64,000 nt of DNA, taken from positions 4,953,471 through 5,017,470 of the forward strand of contig NZ_LT985361.1 in assembly GCF_900269665.1 (NCBI RefSeq). The letters are read 5' to 3'. Shown here piece after piece: positions 1-8,421 of this stretch. Both the position numbers and the translations under genes were made by a program. Each line of letters opens with the position of its first letter. The first letter of the stretch is position 1. The notes beneath the pieces are model-generated. The model was not told the DNA's origin. It was given only the letters and a program-made list of their open reading frames with translations, and did no database searches. Origin of the DNA: Nocardia suismassiliense (GTDB lineage Bacteria; Actinomycetota; Actinomycetes; Mycobacteriales; Mycobacteriaceae).

Positions 1-743
1 GGGACAAGAGTGCGCAGCGGCGGGTGCTCGAAGCGGTGGACTTCGATGTTGTCGCGGGTGAGGTGGTCGCGCTGGTGGGGCCCAATGGGGCGGGCAAGTC
101 GACGCTGCTCGCCGCGCTGGCCGGGGAGTTGACGCCGAGCGAGGGGGCGGTCGAGCTCGAGGGGCATGCGCTGACGCACTGGTCACCGTTGGACATGGCG
201 CGTCGCCGGGCGGTGCTCCCCCAAACCCACACTGTCGGTTTCCCATTCACCGCGCGGGAGGTCGTCGCGATGGGCCGCGCACCGTGGCTGCGCACCGAAC
301 GGCGCGAACTCGACGACGAGCGCATAGCCGCCGCCATGGCCGCCGCCGACGTGGAACACCTTGCCGCCCGGTCCTTTCCAACCCTATCCGGCGGTGAACG
401 CGCCCGCGTCGCCCTGGCCCGCGTCCTCGCCCAAGACACCGGAACCCTGCTCCTCGACGAACCCACCGCCGCCCTCGACCTCGGCCACCAGGAAGCCGTC
501 CTCCACCTGGCCGCCAGCCGCGCCCAAACCGGCACCGCCGTCGTAGTCGTCCTGCACGACCTAGGCATCGCCGCCGCATACGCCGACCGCGTCGCAGTCC
601 TCGAATCCGGCCGCATCGCCGCCGACGGCCCACCCCGCCAGGTCCTCACCACCGACCTCCTCACCCGCGTCTACCAGCACCCCGTCGAGGTCCTGAACCA
701 CCCCCTCACCGGCGCCCAACTAGTCCTCCCCGTCCGCCGCTGA
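1..743 (+). CDS. hmuV: Haem ABC transporter ATP-binding protein, 5' end cut by window edge
   Basis: ATPase subunit of an importer for haem or a ferric chelate; it acts on the cytoplasmic face of the membrane with a permease and a substrate-binding protein encoded outside the window. The frame is open from base 3, so the true start lies to the left; a GTG at base 24 is probably internal. Visible motifs are Walker A (GPNGAGKST), the signature LSGGERARVALARV, Walker B LLLDEPTAALD and the H-loop VLHD. The Q-loop region PQTHTVGFPFTAREVV and overall length fit the HmuV/FecE group. HmuV is preferred to a siderophore ATPase on sequence flavour only, since the partners are not visible. Confidence 0.85.
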   Translation, partial: DKSAQRRVLEAVDFDVVAGEVVALVGPNGAGKSTLLAALAGELTPSEGAVELEGHALTHWSPLDMARRRAVLPQTHTVGFPFTAREVVAMGRAPWLRTERRELDDERIAAAMAAADVEHLAARSFPTLSGGERARVALARVLAQDTGTLLLDEPTAALDLGHQEAVLHLAASRAQTGTAVVVVLHDLGIAAAYADRVAVLESGRIAADGPPRQVLTTDLLTRVYQHPVEVLNHPLTGAQLVLPVRR

Positions 744-850
744 GTCCCTCTGCGCCACCGTCCGGCCCCGCCAGTCCGGCCGTGCGACGTCAGGGCCCGC
801 CCAGCCACACCCTGCCTGCCCGCTCGCCCGGCCACGCTCGCCCGCTCGCC

Positions 851-914
851 CGCCCGTCCGCCCGTCCGCACGTCCGCCCGTCCGCACGTCCGCACGTCCG
901 CACGTCCGCACGTC
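851..914. repeat. Octanucleotide tandem repeat, 8 copies
   Basis: Eight consecutive copies of CGC(C/A)CGTC, inside a wider C-rich low-complexity tract from about 800 to 945. It lies just beyond the 3' end of the GNAT remnant. The repeat holds reading frames open on both strands; those are not genes. Confidence 0.85.
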
Positions 915-944
915 CGCCAGGCTCGCCCGCTCGCCCAGCCACGT

Positions 945-1120
945 CTAAGTGCGATGCAGCCCCCGAAGGCGTCTCTCACCTCGATCCCCAGGGTGTGCTC
1001 CGGGGCGAACCCGTCGCGCAGCCGCTGCCGCACCTCGTGCTCGTCGTAGCGACCGAGGCGCTCGAGATCCGGCCACAGCGCTACAGCACGCAACTCTGCG
1101 ATTGGCTCATGTCCGCAGGC
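945..1120 (-). pseudogene. GNAT N-acetyltransferase remnant
   Basis: Read leftwards from about 1120, the frame gives EPIAELRAVALWPDLERLGR followed by YDEHEVRQRLRDGF, APEHTLGIEV and GGCIALR. This is the N-terminal region of the common actinobacterial GNAT family (helix with DLERLGRYD, then the first two strands). An in-frame stop precedes it at 1121-1123. After ALR the homology ends and the frame runs into the octanucleotide repeat, so the acetyl-CoA binding half is missing. It is a decayed gene fragment. The family assignment is from memory of the conserved N-terminal motif. Confidence 0.6.
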
Positions 1121-1307
1121 TCAGCCGTGTCGTCGGGCTGATCGTCGGGCTCGGCCGGTAATGACGGTGCGCCAGCGCAGCGTCGCCTGACGCGTCCCCC
1201 GCTCTGCATGGCGGGACGGTACCGGATCGAACTGCGATCAGCCGCCCCGATTTTCTGCCGGCCTCCCAGCAGCCGCACACCGCACGGTCCCCCGCGCAGC
1301 ACAAAAC

Positions 1308-1478
1308 GCCTCAACCATGTCCCCCACGCACCCAACCCAAGCATTGAGCGGGACATGGTGGCGGATCCACTCGACGCTCAACGCCCCCATGTCCCCCACG
1401 CACCTAGCCCAGGGGTCGTGCGGGAGATGGTGACAGGTCTACTCGACGTCTGCCACATGTCCCACCCCAACACTCAGG
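1308..1478. repeat. Small array of ~70-bp palindromic repeats (2 full units, 1 partial)
   Basis: Units begin near 1308, 1383 and 1452. Each opens with CATGTCCC; the first closes with GGGACATGG about 22 bases later, giving a hairpin with arms CCATGTCCC/GGGACATGG. Between hairpins is a conserved linker ending in CTCGACG. The unit resembles those of the longer array at 19.8-20.4 kb. No convincing gene overlaps it. Confidence 0.7.
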
Positions 1479-1515
1479 TTCGTTTCTGGGTCGGCGCTGG
1501 GCAGCGGGGAATGCC

Positions 1516-1875
1516 TCAGCCGCCGGGTATCAGGCTGCCCTGCAGGCGGACTCGCAGCGCCGCGTTGATTGCCCAGAGCGCGAAGAAGATCACCCCGACA
1601 AGCACGGTTGTCGCACTCGCCCAGGCCAGTGCACCACCCCCGAACCAGATCAATTCGAGGGCAACGCGCCACCGACCGGCGAGCGGAAAACGGGGGTTCG
1701 CGCCTGCGCCGAACAGCGCCCACATCAGCACGAACAGGGTGGGGGCCATCAGTCCGGTGACTACACGAACCAGCACGCTCCCCGGCATGGTGAATCCCCA
1801 CACCGCCGCCGCAGCAACAACTCCCAACTCCAACAGGAACATCGCACCCAGGTTGCCCCCCTTGACCCCGGACAT
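1516..1875 (-). CDS. YrdB-like (DUF2568) membrane protein
   Basis: Small integral membrane protein of 119 residues with four predicted hydrophobic segments (roughly residues 11-28, 34-52, 70-85 and 88-105). The N-terminal LELGVVAAAAVWGF and the downstream pattern fit the YrdB/DUF2568 family, whose function is unknown. It starts 11 bases after the MMPL exporter stop and is probably the last gene of that minus-strand operon. No catalytic residues are evident. Confidence 0.7.
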   Translation of the reverse strand: MSGVKGGNLGAMFLLELGVVAAAAVWGFTMPGSVLVRVVTGLMAPTLFVLMWALFGAGANPRFPLAGRWRVALELIWFGGGALAWASATTVLVGVIFFALWAINAALRVRLQGSLIPGG

Positions 1876-1886
1876 AACTCGACTCC

Positions 1887-4028
1887 TCAGCGCCAGATCA
1901 GCTTCAGCACCGCAGGTGTCAGCAACATCCGGATGACCGTGGCGTCCAGGATCAGGGCGGCGATCATCCCGTAGGCGATGTACTTCATCAGCACCAAATC
2001 GGAGAACCCGAACGCCCCGGTGACAACGATGAGAATGGCGGCGGCGGAGGTGATCACCCCGCCGGTGTGGGCAATGCCATAACGAATCGCCTCGGCCGGT
2101 TCGGCACCACCGGCCCGCGCCTCCGCCACCCGCGACAGCAGGAAAACCTCATAGTCGGTGGACAACCCGAACACCACGGTCACGATCAACGCGAGCACCG
2201 CGAACATCAACGGCCCCGGCGTGAAGTGGAAGAACTCCGCCCCGTGCCCCTCGACGAACACCCAGGTGAGCACCCCCAACGTCGACACCAGACTCAGCGC
2301 ACTCATCGCAACAGCCTTGACCGCCAGCACAATCGACCGAAACGCGACATACATCAGCGTCAGCGCCGCCACCGCCAGAATCGCCACCAGCAGCGGCAAC
2401 CCTTCCAGCAACCCGTTGATACTGTCGCGTTCCAACGCGGGCACCCCGGCCACCATGACGTCCACGCCAGGCGGCTCGGGAATCGCCCGCAACGCCGAGA
2501 TCACCCGATCGGAATCCTGCTTGTCCGCCAACCCGGCCTGCAGCACATTGATGCCGTCTTTGGTGGCCACCGACGGCTCGAACCGCCCGGTGAGCCCGGG
2601 AATCTGACTCGCCGCGAACCGAATATCGCTGAGCTGCTGCGAATCAGCCCCCAGCACAACGAGTTTCAGCGGTTCGGTGCGAAAACTGGGGAACAGCTCG
2701 TCGAACCGCTCCTGCGCCACCCTGGCCGGATTATCGGCCCCGAGATATTTCTCACTGATCCCGCCGAACTCGATGTTGCGGAACGGAATACTCAACGCGA
2801 GCAGCGCGAGCACGATCGGCACTGCCACCGCCCACGGCCGCCGCATCGACCACTTCGCGAGGCGCGAGAAGAATCCCGCGTCGATCTGCGCCTCGGTCTT
2901 GCTGCGGGAGAATCGTTTCCAGCCCAGCAGATCGATCCGCCGCCCCGCGATACTCAGCGCCGCAGGCAGCGCGGTCACCGAGAGCAGCGCGGCCAGCAGC
3001 ACCGAGCTGATGCCGCCGTAGGGCACCGAACGCAGCACCCCGTTCGGAAAGATGAAGAGCGCACCGAGACTCACCGCGATGATCGCCGCCGAGAACAGCA
3101 CCGTGCGCCCCGCCGTCGCGACGGTGCGCGCGGTGGAGTCTTCCACACTGTGTCCCGCGGCGAGTTCCTCGCGAAACCGCGTGACGGTGAACAACCCGTA
3201 GTCGATCGCCAACCCGAGACTCACCAAAGTCATGACGGTGCTGGCGAATACGTTCACATCGATGACCCCGGTGAGCGTCCGCATGATGCCGGCCGTGCCC
3301 ATGATCGTCATGCCACCGATCAACACCGGCAGCAGCGCGCCGATCACTCCGCCGAACACGAAGTACAGCAGTATCGCCACCAATGGCAGCGCGATGATCT
3401 CCGCCCGGTGAATGTCGTTCTGCATACCGGTATTCAGTCCCGCCAGCACCGGCTGCAACCCGGCCAGCTGCACCGTGGTGCCGCCGGGCCCGCCGCCCGC
3501 CTCCCCCGCACCAAGGTGGTCCTTGATCGCGGTGTAGTTCTCGACGGTGGCCGTGCCCTCACCGCGCAGCCCGACGCTGGCGAACGCGTGCGTGCGCGTG
3601 GCATCGGTGGCGTTGGCGGCGAACGGACTGTCCCAATAGCTGTCGATCTTCAAGATGTTGTCGGGAAACCGCGTCAGCAAGCCGCTGAGCGCACCGGTCA
3701 CCGCGGACCGCACGGCCGGATCGTCGACGGTGGTCCCCGCCGGCGCGGTGTACAGCAGGATGAGATCACTATCGGTGTCGCGCCCGAACGTCGCGTCGGC
3801 GATCTTGGAGGCCGCCACCGACTCGCTCGACTCGTCGAACCAGCCCTCCTGCGTCAACCGGTCCGTGAGATCGCGACCCAACCAGCCGGACGCCAGCACC
3901 GCCAGCGCGAACACGCCGAGCACGAGGAACCGGTGGCGGTAAACGAACCGACCCCAGCCCAGCAGCCCGGAGTGCAGCATCGAATCGTCCTGCGAGCCGC
4001 GAGTACGCGAAGTCCGCAAATCCGACAC
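1887..4028 (-). CDS. MMPL family RND-type exporter
   Basis: 713-residue inner-membrane exporter of the MmpL group, which moves lipids or lipophilic compounds using the proton gradient. It has two six-helix halves, each after one N-terminal helix and a periplasmic porter-like loop. The paired transport motifs are visible in the two halves: LAIDYGLFTVTRFREEL near residue 275 and LSTDYEVFLLSR near 630. The start is GTG at 4028, three bases after the Mtb12-like gene; an internal ATG at 3980 is an alternative. Tight spacing ties it to the lipoprotein upstream, a possible periplasmic partner (inference). The substrate cannot be read from the sequence. Confidence 0.9.
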   Translation of the reverse strand: MSDLRTSRTRGSQDDSMLHSGLLGWGRFVYRHRFLVLGVFALAVLASGWLGRDLTDRLTQEGWFDESSESVAASKIADATFGRDTDSDLILLYTAPAGTTVDDPAVRSAVTGALSGLLTRFPDNILKIDSYWDSPFAANATDATRTHAFASVGLRGEGTATVENYTAIKDHLGAGEAGGGPGGTTVQLAGLQPVLAGLNTGMQNDIHRAEIIALPLVAILLYFVFGGVIGALLPVLIGGMTIMGTAGIMRTLTGVIDVNVFASTVMTLVSLGLAIDYGLFTVTRFREELAAGHSVEDSTARTVATAGRTVLFSAAIIAVSLGALFIFPNGVLRSVPYGGISSVLLAALLSVTALPAALSIAGRRIDLLGWKRFSRSKTEAQIDAGFFSRLAKWSMRRPWAVAVPIVLALLALSIPFRNIEFGGISEKYLGADNPARVAQERFDELFPSFRTEPLKLVVLGADSQQLSDIRFAASQIPGLTGRFEPSVATKDGINVLQAGLADKQDSDRVISALRAIPEPPGVDVMVAGVPALERDSINGLLEGLPLLVAILAVAALTLMYVAFRSIVLAVKAVAMSALSLVSTLGVLTWVFVEGHGAEFFHFTPGPLMFAVLALIVTVVFGLSTDYEVFLLSRVAEARAGGAEPAEAIRYGIAHTGGVITSAAAILIVVTGAFGFSDLVLMKYIAYGMIAALILDATVIRMLLTPAVLKLIWR

Positions 4029-4031
4029 AGG

Positions 4032-4571
4032 TCAGCCGCAGGCCGGCGTGCGATAGTCCGCGGAACGCAGAATCCCGCACAGGTCGGTCCGCGAGATCTT
4101 CCACTTGCCGTCGAGCAGCACGAAATGCACCACGGTGGTGCGCACCGCGGTCCCGCTGCCGTCCTTGTCCAGGCGCATCGTCGCGGTCAGTGTGCCGTCG
4201 TGGTTGTCGAACACCGGATCGGTGACGCCGTAGACGGCCCGCGGGTTGTCCTGCAGCGCCTTGTACATGTCGGGGATCGCCGTCTTGAACGCGTCACCGT
4301 CCTCGATGAGGTCGGTGCGTTCGCTGTCCGGCAGCCCGGGATCCAGCGCGCGTTTGATCTGCGCGTCCAGCTGAGTGGCCGTCGGCAGCGGCGGGTGCGC
4401 GGCGATGGAGGACGTGGTGATGGACGCGGACAGCGACGCGTTGGCCGACGAACGCGCGGCGTCGACGGCCGCCTCGTCCGGTCCGGTGCTGCATGCCGCG
4501 GCGGCGGCCACCAGGAGGAGGCCGGTCGCGGTCAGCGCGGTGCGGGCGAGATATGTGTATGGCATCACCAT
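4032..4571 (-). CDS. Exported lipoprotein with Mtb12-like C-terminal domain
   Basis: 179 residues. The N-terminus is a lipoprotein signal (LLLVAAAAACSTG, lipidated Cys27). After a Ser/Ala linker the domain starts at PTATQLDAQIKRALDP, continues with ERTDLIEDG, and ends with the beta-rich VVHFVLLDGKWKISR. This order matches the low-molecular-weight antigen MTB12/CFP-2 fold of mycobacteria, whose molecular role is unsettled. It overlaps no neighbour but is directly abutted by the gene before it and lies three bases from the MMPL exporter, so all are likely co-transcribed. Confidence 0.75.
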   Translation of the reverse strand: MVMPYTYLARTALTATGLLLVAAAAACSTGPDEAAVDAARSSANASLSASITTSSIAAHPPLPTATQLDAQIKRALDPGLPDSERTDLIEDGDAFKTAIPDMYKALQDNPRAVYGVTDPVFDNHDGTLTATMRLDKDGSGTAVRTTVVHFVLLDGKWKISRTDLCGILRSADYRTPACG

Positions 4572-4928
4572 CTACATACCATCAATTACGGAACTGATGC
4601 GTCCCAGCAACGCGCGCACGGTGGTCACTTCGCGGTCCGGGACCGCGTCCACGGGTACCGCGTCGGGGATCATGTCGCGGACCAGCGCGACGACGCTGCG
4701 TTCGTCGTCGAGGTCGATGTCGGTGACCCGGGCCTCGGCGACCGCGACGACGTCCTCCGGGCCGGGCACCGCGCTGACGAGGTCGGCCCGGTAGATCTCC
4801 AGCGTCAACGTGGACCGGACCGTGCGAAACGCGTACGGCCTGCCGTCGCCGGTGGTCCCGAACCCGTGCGCGAACGGACCAACGGTTACGTCATCGATGG
4901 CAAATCCAGACGTATGGTCGGCTATCAA
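4572..4928 (-). CDS. Conserved hypothetical protein
   Basis: 118 residues, no signal peptide or membrane segment, acidic overall. The N-terminal half (VGPFAHGFGTTGDGRPYAF, then STLTLEIYRADLV) looks like a small beta-sheet domain; the C-terminal half is helical with many Asp/Val. I do not recognise the family. The best start is TTG at 4928, because the frame has a stop shortly upstream and no ATG or GTG fits. Its stop directly abuts the Mtb12-like gene, making it the first gene of the four-gene exporter operon. Confidence 0.65.
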   Translation of the reverse strand: MIADHTSGFAIDDVTVGPFAHGFGTTGDGRPYAFRTVRSTLTLEIYRADLVSAVPGPEDVVAVAEARVTDIDLDDERSVVALVRDMIPDAVPVDAVPDREVTTVRALLGRISSVIDGM

Positions 4929-5081
4929 CCGGATCTCCCTGATTTGGACACTGTTTCAGCTCAACCGTAACCCGCATCACCGACATTCTCCCCCAGCCGC
5001 CACCCCGGTACGCCGCGATGGTGCGCCATCATGGTCAGATGATGGAGTTGCGATGAATCGTCGGTAGAAGGAGTTCGGTGG
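4929..5081. promoter_or_regulatory. Divergent intergenic region (exporter operon / lppL)
   Basis: 153 bases between divergently read genes; it must hold promoters for both. An AT-richer stretch around 4925-4965 is the likely core for the minus-strand operon. No clear inverted repeat was found. Confidence 0.4.
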
Positions 5082-6194
5082 ATGCGCCCTCGCGGCTGGG
5101 TTGGATTGGCGGCGTTCGCGGGCACCTCTGTGATTTCGCTCCGCGACCGTAACCGCGGCGTTGGATCGGCGACACGCCCGGGAGTCTCCCGCGTCACCAC
5201 CGCCCTCGTCGGCGTGACGACCCTCGCGCTGCTGGCCGGCTGCTCTTCCGGCTCGAACAGCGACAACCTCCCCACCCGGGATCCGGCGGTTGCCGCGGTC
5301 TCGCCCGCCGCGACAACCCGTCCGGCAGGGGACGTCGTCGGGCTCGCCAACCCCGTCGGTGCGCTGTTCGCCGAGGCCGGCACCGGACAGATCGCCGCGC
5401 TGGGGTCCGGCACCACCCTCGCCCTGTTCGACCCCGCGACCCTCACCGCCACGCCGCGCACCCTGTCCCTGCCCGCGCCCGGCGCAAGCCTCGCCCAGGG
5501 CAAACCAGGCGAACTGCTGATCCCGGTGCCCGGCCGGATCATCCGCGTCGACGTCGCCACCGCCGCCCTCACCGAAGTCCCCGTCGACGGCGACGCCAGA
5601 TCGGTGCAGCGCCGCGACGACGGCACCCTGCTCGTCGGCACCGCGGACGGCAAGGTCCATACCCTCGACCCCGAAGGCAAGCTCGTCCGGACCGTCGACG
5701 GCCTCGCCTCCGCCGACGCGCTCGCCGTCACCGAGGACCACGTGGCCGTGCTCGACCGCCGCCAAACCTCGGTCACCGAGATCGAACTGGGCAAGAAGAA
5801 CCTCGGCTTGGCTCTGCGCGCGGGCGACGGCGCCACCAACATGATCACCGACCGGTTCGGCCGGATCATCGTCACCGACACCGACGGCGGCGAACTATTG
5901 GTCTTCAGCGCCGGACCTCTCCTCCTGCGCCAGCGGTTCCCGGTAAACTCTTCGCCTTACGCGCTTGCCTACGATCAGCGGTCCGACACCGTGTGGGTGA
6001 CGTGCACGCAGAGCAACGAAGTCGTCGGATTCGATCTGTCGACAGGTATTCCGACCGAGGTCGGCCGTTACCCCACGGTGCGGCAACCGAATTCGGTGAC
6101 CATCGATCAGCGCACCGGTGACATGTTCGTAGGGTCCGCGGCCGACGGCGGTCTGCAGCGGATCCGCGCGGACGATCGGAAGAAAGGCCAATGA
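5082..6194 (+). CDS. lppL: LppL-like lipoprotein, beta-propeller (YncE type)
   Basis: 370 residues with a lipobox LALLAGCSSG (Cys near residue 54), so anchored on the outer face of the membrane. The rest is a series of short repeats typical of seven-bladed propellers, for example VGTADGKVHTLDPEGKLV and GRIIVTDTDGGELLVFS. Position immediately before a DUF5703 gene and pyrD matches lppL-pyrD of M. tuberculosis. The ATG at 5082 puts 50 residues before the lipobox, which is long; an in-frame GTG at 5130 may be the true start. The ligand is unknown. The stop overlaps the next start by four bases. Confidence 0.8.
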   Translation: MRPRGWVGLAAFAGTSVISLRDRNRGVGSATRPGVSRVTTALVGVTTLALLAGCSSGSNSDNLPTRDPAVAAVSPAATTRPAGDVVGLANPVGALFAEAGTGQIAALGSGTTLALFDPATLTATPRTLSLPAPGASLAQGKPGELLIPVPGRIIRVDVATAALTEVPVDGDARSVQRRDDGTLLVGTADGKVHTLDPEGKLVRTVDGLASADALAVTEDHVAVLDRRQTSVTEIELGKKNLGLALRAGDGATNMITDRFGRIIVTDTDGGELLVFSAGPLLLRQRFPVNSSPYALAYDQRSDTVWVTCTQSNEVVGFDLSTGIPTEVGRYPTVRQPNSVTIDQRTGDMFVGSAADGGLQRIRADDRKKGQ

Positions 6195-6481
6195 TGACTC
6201 GGGCAACGCGGGCAGACGACGAACCAGCTTCACCACGCGAGCAGCGAGCGCGCCGCAGCGCGCTGCCCGCGGGCTGGGAAACCACCAGCGACGACTACGA
6301 ATACGTGCCGCTGCGGCTACCACCCGAGGTGACCAGGGTGACCGCGTCCATGCGGCTGGCCATCCAGGCCGAGTTCGGCGGCTGGGAACTGTCCCGCGTG
6401 CGGGCCTATACCGACGGTAGCCGCCGGGTGCTGCTGCGCCGCCGAAAAACCGCACTACCCCAGCCGGAACCGGGAATGTGA
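6191..6481 (+). CDS. DUF5703 family protein
   Basis: 96 residues, soluble and basic. The core DDYEYVPLRLPPEVTR followed by AEFGGWELSRVR and DGSRRVLLRRR is the DUF5703 pattern found across actinobacteria; no function is known. It is translationally coupled to the lipoprotein gene (ATGA overlap) and stops five bases before pyrD, so the three genes form one transcript. Confidence 0.75.
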   Translation: MMTRATRADDEPASPREQRARRSALPAGWETTSDDYEYVPLRLPPEVTRVTASMRLAIQAEFGGWELSRVRAYTDGSRRVLLRRRKTALPQPEPGM

Positions 6482-6485
6482 GCTG

Positions 6486-7562
6486 ATGTACGCCCTGTTA
6501 TTACGCCTGATGTTCCTGGTTCCGCCGGAACGCATCCACCACTTGGCCTTCGGCGTCATGCGCCTGGCCGCGCGCTTCGCGCCCACGCGCTGGCTGATGA
6601 CCACCGTCTTCGCCGGCGGCGATCCGATCCTGCGTAACACCGCCTTCGGCATCGACTTTCCGGCGCCGGTCGGCCTGGCCGCCGGTTTCGACAAGAACGC
6701 CGACGGGGTAGATGCTTGGGCGCCACTGGGTTTCGGCTTCGCCGAGATCGGCACCGTCACCGCGCAGGCCCAGCCGGGCAATCCCGCGCCCCGGCTGTTC
6801 CGGCTGCCTGCCGACCGCGCGCTGATCAACCGTATGGGCTTCAACAACTTCGGGGCCGCGGCCGCCGCCGAGCACCTGCGCCGCCGCCGCGGTGACGTGC
6901 CGATCGGCGCGAACATCGGCAAGACCAAGATCGTCGAACCCGCCGATGCCGCAGACGATTACGCGATCAGCGCGGCACTGCTCGGCCCCCTCGCCGACTT
7001 CGTCGTCGTCAATGTCAGCTCCCCCAACACTCCTGGACTGCGCGACCTGCAAGCGGTGGAGTCGCTGCGCCCGCTGCTGCAGGCCGTGCTCGACAGCGTC
7101 CAGGTGCCGGTCCTGGTGAAGATCGCCCCCGACCTGTCCGACGAGGACATCGACGCCGTCGCCGACCTGGCCGTGGAACTCGGCCTGGCCGGCATCGTCG
7201 CCACCAACACCACCATCCGCCGCGACGGCCTGCGCACGCCCGCCGACGAGGTCGCCGCCATGGGCGCGGGCGGACTGTCCGGCGCCCCCGTCGCCGACCG
7301 CTCGCTCGACGTGCTGCGCCGCCTCTACCGCCGCGTCGGCGATCGGCTCGTGCTCATCTCCGTCGGCGGGATCGAAACCGCCGACCAGGCGTGGGAACGC
7401 ATCCGCGCGGGCGCCACGCTCCTGCAGGGCTACACCGGGTTCATCTACGGTGGCCCGTTCTGGACGCGCAAAATTCACCGCGGGCTCGCACAACGCTTGC
7501 GCGACAACGGGTATCAGAACATCGCCGACGCGATCGGCGCGGAGTACGCCGCCAACGCCTAG
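6486..7562 (+). CDS. pyrD: Quinone-dependent dihydroorotate dehydrogenase
   Basis: 358 residues. Class 2 enzyme of pyrimidine synthesis: oxidises dihydroorotate to orotate and passes electrons to the membrane quinone pool. The N-terminal helix (MYALLLRLMFLVPPERIHHL) is the membrane-docking segment of class 2. FMN and substrate motifs are present: GLAAGFDKNADGVD near residue 64, GTVTAQAQPGNPAPRLFRL, and NVSSPNTPGLRDLQ at 176-189 with the active-site Ser. VSVGGIETADQAWERIRAGA is the phosphate-binding end. The usual downstream neighbours (TB18.6, M20 peptidase) are displaced by the accessory segment that begins here. Confidence 0.97.
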   Translation: MYALLLRLMFLVPPERIHHLAFGVMRLAARFAPTRWLMTTVFAGGDPILRNTAFGIDFPAPVGLAAGFDKNADGVDAWAPLGFGFAEIGTVTAQAQPGNPAPRLFRLPADRALINRMGFNNFGAAAAAEHLRRRRGDVPIGANIGKTKIVEPADAADDYAISAALLGPLADFVVVNVSSPNTPGLRDLQAVESLRPLLQAVLDSVQVPVLVKIAPDLSDEDIDAVADLAVELGLAGIVATNTTIRRDGLRTPADEVAAMGAGGLSGAPVADRSLDVLRRLYRRVGDRLVLISVGGIETADQAWERIRAGATLLQGYTGFIYGGPFWTRKIHRGLAQRLRDNGYQNIADAIGAEYAANA

Positions 7563-7569
7563 GTGCCTG

Positions 7570-7947
7570 CTAGCCGCGCACGAACGGCGGATCGATGGCA
7601 TGCCCGTGCCGATGCGGTCGCACGGACCGCTCGCCCGGTGCCGCGTCCGCCGGCAGCGCCAACCGCGCCGCCATCCGCTGAGCCAGCAGCACCACCGCCT
7701 CGGTCAGCGTGACGCCCAGTGCGCTGGCGTAGTTGGTCATCCGGACCATCGCCCCCGGATCGTCCACCGCCTTCGGGTCGCCGAGCAGTTCGTCGAGTTC
7801 CATGCCCGCCCGGGCCTGGTCACGGGTCAATTGCCGGTCCGGCAGCCAGCTGAGCCGCCACACCTCGATGCTCGAATCCGCTGCCCGATGGGCGGATTCG
7901 GGTGTCCTGTCACTGGTCATCGACCAGGCCGTCACGTCAATGGTCAC
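7570..7947 (-). CDS. Conserved hypothetical protein, paralogue A of a tandem pair
   Basis: 125 residues, soluble. The recognisable core is WRLSWLPDRQLTRDQARAGM then ELDELLGDP, followed by a helical segment ending LLAQRMAARL. The same core occurs in the gene at 8422-8760, so the two are paralogues from a tandem duplication. The GTG at 7947 is chosen because a strong Shine-Dalgarno (AGGAGGAC) precedes it; the frame stays open upstream to a GTG at 8154, so a longer form is possible. I do not recognise a named family. It converges on pyrD with seven bases between stops. Confidence 0.65.
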   Translation of the reverse strand: MTIDVTAWSMTSDRTPESAHRAADSSIEVWRLSWLPDRQLTRDQARAGMELDELLGDPKAVDDPGAMVRMTNYASALGVTLTEAVVLLAQRMAARLALPADAAPGERSVRPHRHGHAIDPPFVRG

Positions 7948-8154
7948 GACGTCCTCCTGTCGTGCATCCGGTGTGCAGTCGGAGACTGGGGTGCTGCACG
8001 GTGGTCCCCCGTTGGTCGGCGCGCGACAGTCCGCGTGGTGCCGAACGGCCTCGCTCCTGGAGGTGGAGGAGACCGCGCCGGGACGTGACGACCGCTTTCG
8101 GGGTGCGTCGAATCTCGGCCGAAGGTGCTGTGTTCGAAGAATCACGCTCGTCAC
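7948..8154 (-). other. Upstream open frame (leader peptide or N-terminal extension) of paralogue A
   Basis: From GTG 8154, preceded by GCGGGAGG, the frame reads VTSVILRTQHLRPRFDAPRK and continues without a stop into paralogue A. The matching position upstream of paralogue B has a separate 32-codon frame with a similar beginning (VMKVIL). Either this is a leader peptide that lost its stop or paralogue A has an extra N-terminal domain. Codon choice is less biased than in the gene body. Confidence 0.3.
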
Positions 8155-8199
8155 CAGGCCCTCCCGCGTACCTGGCGGGGCGATCGAATCGCCAATTTC

Positions 8200-8229
8200 A
8201 GTGTGGCACTTGCCGTTCTCAATGGTCAA
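8200..8229 (-). promoter_or_regulatory. Putative promoter of paralogue A
   Basis: Reading leftwards: TTGACC (8229-8224), 18 bases, CACACT (8205-8200). The same two boxes with the same spacing precede paralogue B at 9126-9155, and the intervening sequence is partly conserved. Conservation after duplication supports function. Confidence 0.5.
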
Positions 8230-8421
8230 TTGCCGATGTTCATCGATAGTTGACGGTCCGCCGCCTCCCTAAACCTCCTATCGTGCACGGCAGGGGATGA
8301 CGACCGGCTTCAAGGCTATGGAGAGTGTGTCTCGAAGATGCCTCCACTGCATTCCAGAATGGTTGCCGTACGCGGGGTCGTGCGGTCGCCGCCATTCCCG
8401 GACCATGGTTGACCGCCGATC
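8230..8421. other. Non-coding spacer between the tandem paralogues
   Basis: Nothing gene-like. It lies beyond the 3' end of paralogue B and before the promoter of paralogue A. No strong hairpin was found. Confidence 0.5.

Noticed and set aside
671..1093. 140-codon minus-strand frame as an intact gene
   Set aside because: Only its first ~50 codons resemble GNAT; the rest is the octanucleotide repeat and antisense of the hmuV end.
2067..4970. Very long plus-strand open frame (967 codons)
   Set aside because: It is antisense to the MMPL exporter and lipoprotein genes; composition is Arg/Gln/His-rich, a typical shadow of high-GC coding DNA.
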